Origin: Candidatus Krumholzibacteriia bacterium
Lineage (GTDB): Bacteria; Krumholzibacteriota; Krumholzibacteriia; LZORAL124-64-63
Direction of reading: 5' to 3'
NCBI GenBank assembly: GCA_016744275.1
Contig: JADGEP010000033.1
Location: forward strand, 1-15,184
DNA length: 15,184 bases
The notes below the pieces were generated by a model that was not told the origin of the DNA, ran no database searches, and saw nothing but the letters and a program-made list of their open reading frames with translations. Both the position numbers and the translations under genes were made by a program. Positions 12,885-15,184 of this stretch are shown one piece after another; the first letter of the stretch is position 1; each line of letters starts with the position of its first letter.

Positions 12885-14354
12885 TCAGACGTTGACCGTC
12901 TCGGGAGCTGGATTGGCCTTCATCTCCGAGGCCGGAATCGGCTCTTCAATGGGCCAATCCTCATAGCGTTCGGTGATGGCCAGGAAGCGCGGCAAATTCT
13001 CCAAAAACAGGCCCGCCAAGCGTGGGTCAAAGTGGTGGCCGGATTCTTCTCGAATGATGCCCAAAGCCTTTTCCAAGGGCATCGCCGGCCGGTAGATCCG
13101 ATTGCTGAAGATGGCGTCAAAGACGTCCACCAGCCCCACGATGCGGCCGTAGATGTGGATCTCTTCGCCCTTCAGCCCCCGCGGGTACCCTTTACCGTCC
13201 CACCGTTCGTGATGTTCGTGAGCGATGATTGCCGAGGCCTTGAATACCGAGCGGTGCGACTTGTTGAGGATGCTGAAACCGATTTCGGCGTGGTCTTTCA
13301 TGCGGGTGTACTCGGCGTCTGTCAGCTTGCCCGGCTTGTTCAGGATATCGTCGGATATTCCGATCTTACCGACGTCGTGCATCGGAGAAGCGATGCGGAT
13401 CAATTCGGCTTCTTGTTTGGACAGGCCGGCCAATCGCGCCAGTTCGTAGCTCATATCGCCAACCCGAACGGTGTGGTTGGCGGTCTCGCTGGACCGGCTT
13501 TCAACAACCTGACCCAGGGTGACGATGATTTCTTTCTGGGTCTCGATGACTTCCACTTCGCGCGCCTGGGCCAGTGATTGCGAGGTTTTCAACTCGCCCG
13601 CCATGATGTTGACCGAGTCGGCAAGCATGCCCAGCTCCGTGCGGTCGCGCACCTCCATGGGCGAATCCAGTTCTCCCTGACCGATGCGTTCGAGCCCCTC
13701 TTTCAACACGGAAATGGGGCGGAACAGATTCGACATCACCAGGGCCGTCACCAGAACGGCAACCACCAACAGCACCAAGGCGATGGTCATCATCTTCAGC
13801 CGCGTCTGGCCGACCTTGGCCTCAAGGTGGCCCTTGTCCAGAATGATCGTCACCCACCCGAGGTCGGATTCGTTGCCATAACGGATGGGGCATTCCACGA
13901 GGATCCGGTCGGCCGACTCGCTCAACCTTTCGCCGTCGACCAAATGGATGGTCGCTTCGGTCGGAATCAGGCCCGCGGGTTTTTGCCAGTCCGTGCCGAT
14001 GTCGCGTGATTCCCGTGATCCCTGAATTTTCCCAACGTGATCGGTGATGGCCACGTCCAGCAGCTCAGGACGGCCGTCACGCATGTCCTTGATCAGAGGA
14101 ACCAGCATCAATTCGGGAAAATCATCCAACAGCACTTCAGCGCTGGTGATGGCCAGATTGCGGGCCTCGAGCACCAGTTGAGTCTCGGCGCCTTCAATCA
14201 GGGCCGTGCGCATGTTCTGTTCACTGACTCCGACAGAAACCAACACCGTGAAGGCCACCAGGGCGGCCGCCGCCACGGATGCGATCCAGCGCAGACTGAT
14301 GAACCGGCGTTCTTTCAGCTGCTTTCCATCAGATTTCACAGTCGCACGCGCCAT
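12885..14354 (-). CDS. membrane sensor with HAMP and HD-GYP domains (putative c-di-GMP phosphodiesterase)
   Basis: This is a 489-residue inner-membrane signalling protein. TM1 spans about 23-43, a periplasmic sensor about 45-185, TM2 about 188-208, a HAMP linker about 209-262 and the HD-GYP domain about 280-465. The catalytic signatures are intact: HTVRVGDMSYELA, HDVGKIG (His326, Asp327), HEHHERWDGKGYPRG with Gly389-Tyr390-Pro391, and GRIVGLVDVFDAI. HD-GYP enzymes linearise cyclic di-GMP, so this probably lowers it in response to an envelope cue. The start is ATG 14354, sharing one base with the stop of the TPR gene (TGATG), which implies coupling. AAGGG lies upstream inside that gene. A strong terminator lies beyond its stop. 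Confidence 0.93.
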   Translation of the reverse strand: MARATVKSDGKQLKERRFISLRWIASVAAAALVAFTVLVSVGVSEQNMRTALIEGAETQLVLEARNLAITSAEVLLDDFPELMLVPLIKDMRDGRPELLDVAITDHVGKIQGSRESRDIGTDWQKPAGLIPTEATIHLVDGERLSESADRILVECPIRYGNESDLGWVTIILDKGHLEAKVGQTRLKMMTIALVLLVVAVLVTALVMSNLFRPISVLKEGLERIGQGELDSPMEVRDRTELGMLADSVNIMAGELKTSQSLAQAREVEVIETQKEIIVTLGQVVESRSSETANHTVRVGDMSYELARLAGLSKQEAELIRIASPMHDVGKIGISDDILNKPGKLTDAEYTRMKDHAEIGFSILNKSHRSVFKASAIIAHEHHERWDGKGYPRGLKGEEIHIYGRIVGLVDVFDAIFSNRIYRPAMPLEKALGIIREESGHHFDPRLAGLFLENLPRFLAITERYEDWPIEEPIPASEMKANPAPETVNV

Positions 14355-15184
14355 CAACGATCACCCTTGATCTCCCGAATGCGGGATTTGTGTTCGTAAG
14401 CCCGGGTCAGGTAGCCGCGGGTGCGCGGATCGCCGGGGGCCACATTTTCGGCCCGCTCCCAGATCTCGATCGATTGGTCCAGCCGGCCTTTGGCAAAGGC
14501 CTCCATGCCCTGGACGAGATACTCCTGCTTGAGATTTTCAGCGACCTGCTGGTAATCCGGCGCGCGTGACCACACCAATTCCCAGTAGCGGATCGCATCG
14601 TCGTGGCGATCGTTTTCGACCGCCCCCAAGCCCTTCTGATAGAGATCGGCGACTTCCAGCTTTTCTTTCGCTGAAAGTGAAGCGTACGACGGCGAAGCCG
14701 GCGCCACCGGTGCCGTTTCGACAATGGCCGGTGGTGTCACCTGATTGCGGGCCGCCCGGCGGGCTTCTTTGGCCGCTTCGGCAGAAGCCAATTCCTGCTG
14801 GGCAATTTGACCTTGGACTGTTGCCAGCCCCAGGTGGTCCGGAACCAAATGCTGAGCCTTCGCCAGACTCGCCCTGGCCGCCACCAGGTCGCGAGCCACT
14901 ATCTGGGACCCAGCCTGTTCGATCAACAGATCGGCCCTCAGATTCAGGGCCTGGACGGTGTTGTTCAACAAGGCACGGGCTTCCTTGTCTTCAGGCTGAA
15001 GCTTCAGGATCCCCTCGAATCCCGTGCGGGCCTGCACCAGATCACCGCGAGCGTACTTCTCAAGAGCCTCGTCGAATTTGGCACGAATCACTTCGGAGCG
15101 AGCCGCCAGTTGGCTGCTGCGCGCCGAAACTCTTTCGAGACGGGCACCAGCTTCGGAGTATTCGGGGTCGCAAGCCAAGCAGCG
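14354..15184 (-). CDS. TPR-repeat protein (5' end cut by window)
   Basis: The reading frame is open to the window edge for 277 codons, so the N-terminus lies outside; a TTG at 15178 is in frame but is probably internal. The protein is almost all helix. TPR-like units are visible in ALEKYARGDLVQARTGFEGI...LQPED, QIVARDLVAARASLAKAQHLVPD, YQKGLGAVENDRHDDAIRYWE...APDY and GMEAFAKGRLDQSIEIWERA...APGD. A Pro/Ala-rich linker near VTPPAIVETAPVAPAS splits it into two halves, and an Ala/Glu-rich coiled stretch precedes the linker. It is likely an envelope scaffold or interaction protein. Its stop overlaps the HD-GYP start, suggesting the two act together. No catalytic motif is seen. Confidence 0.8.
   Translation of the reverse strand, partial: RCLACDPEYSEAGARLERVSARSSQLAARSEVIRAKFDEALEKYARGDLVQARTGFEGILKLQPEDKEARALLNNTVQALNLRADLLIEQAGSQIVARDLVAARASLAKAQHLVPDHLGLATVQGQIAQQELASAEAAKEARRAARNQVTPPAIVETAPVAPASPSYASLSAKEKLEVADLYQKGLGAVENDRHDDAIRYWELVWSRAPDYQQVAENLKQEYLVQGMEAFAKGRLDQSIEIWERAENVAPGDPRTRGYLTRAYEHKSRIREIKGDR

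Noticed and set aside
1..15184. Search for defence, toxin-antitoxin, CRISPR, phage or transposon structures
   Set aside because: No repeats of array type, transposase, integrase, terminal inverted repeats, tRNA or toxin-antitoxin pair were seen.

Overview
The window is GC-rich bacterial chromosome, densely packed with genes on both strands. I see no tRNA, rRNA, CRISPR array, insertion sequence or phage gene. The mix of genes points to an uncultured Gram-negative lineage, possibly of the Fibrobacteres-Chlorobi-Bacteroidetes (FCB) type. The clues are an exported protein with a FlgD-Ig/sorting-type C-terminal domain, a c554-like c-type cytochrome, a lipoprotein phosphohydrolase, an HD-GYP sensor and a membrane-anchored reductive-dehalogenase-like protein. 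This placement is inference from family content, not phylogeny.

Layout. Positions 1-1678 (- strand) hold the 5' part of a multihaem cytochrome and a secreted D,D-carboxypeptidase. Positions 1896-3537 (+) hold a translationally coupled pair: a tiny YIDPGTGS membrane protein, then a methyltransferase whose N-terminal half carries kinase-like residues. A surface protein (3527-4471, -) converges on this pair with overlapping stop codons and has a good sigma70-type promoter followed by a dyad. Positions 4674-6181 (-) form a complete tryptophan-controlled unit: promoter, a 25-residue leader peptide with three tandem Trp codons, a predicted antiterminator, an intrinsic terminator and a stand-alone trpB. 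Next come a class I methyltransferase (-) and a universal stress protein (+).

Positions 7540-10258 (-) look like a four-gene operon in the order GNAT acetyltransferase, NIPSNAP protein, alkaline-phosphatase-superfamily lipoprotein, DinB-like protein. Positions 10445-12817 (+) hold the reductive-dehalogenase-like protein and a DHH phosphoesterase, closed by a strong bidirectional terminator. Beyond it, a TPR protein (cut by the window end) and an HD-GYP signalling protein are coupled through a TGATG junction on the - strand.

The best-supported regulatory discovery is the trp attenuator at 5983-6181: promoter, leader peptide, antiterminator and terminator all have consistent spacing. The most interesting protein-level observations are the kinase-like/methyltransferase fusion with its YIDPGTGS partner and the self-anchored RdhA-like protein. 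I did not find a coherent new multi-gene defence or biosynthetic system. The other neighbourhoods look like ordinary housekeeping or accessory genes.
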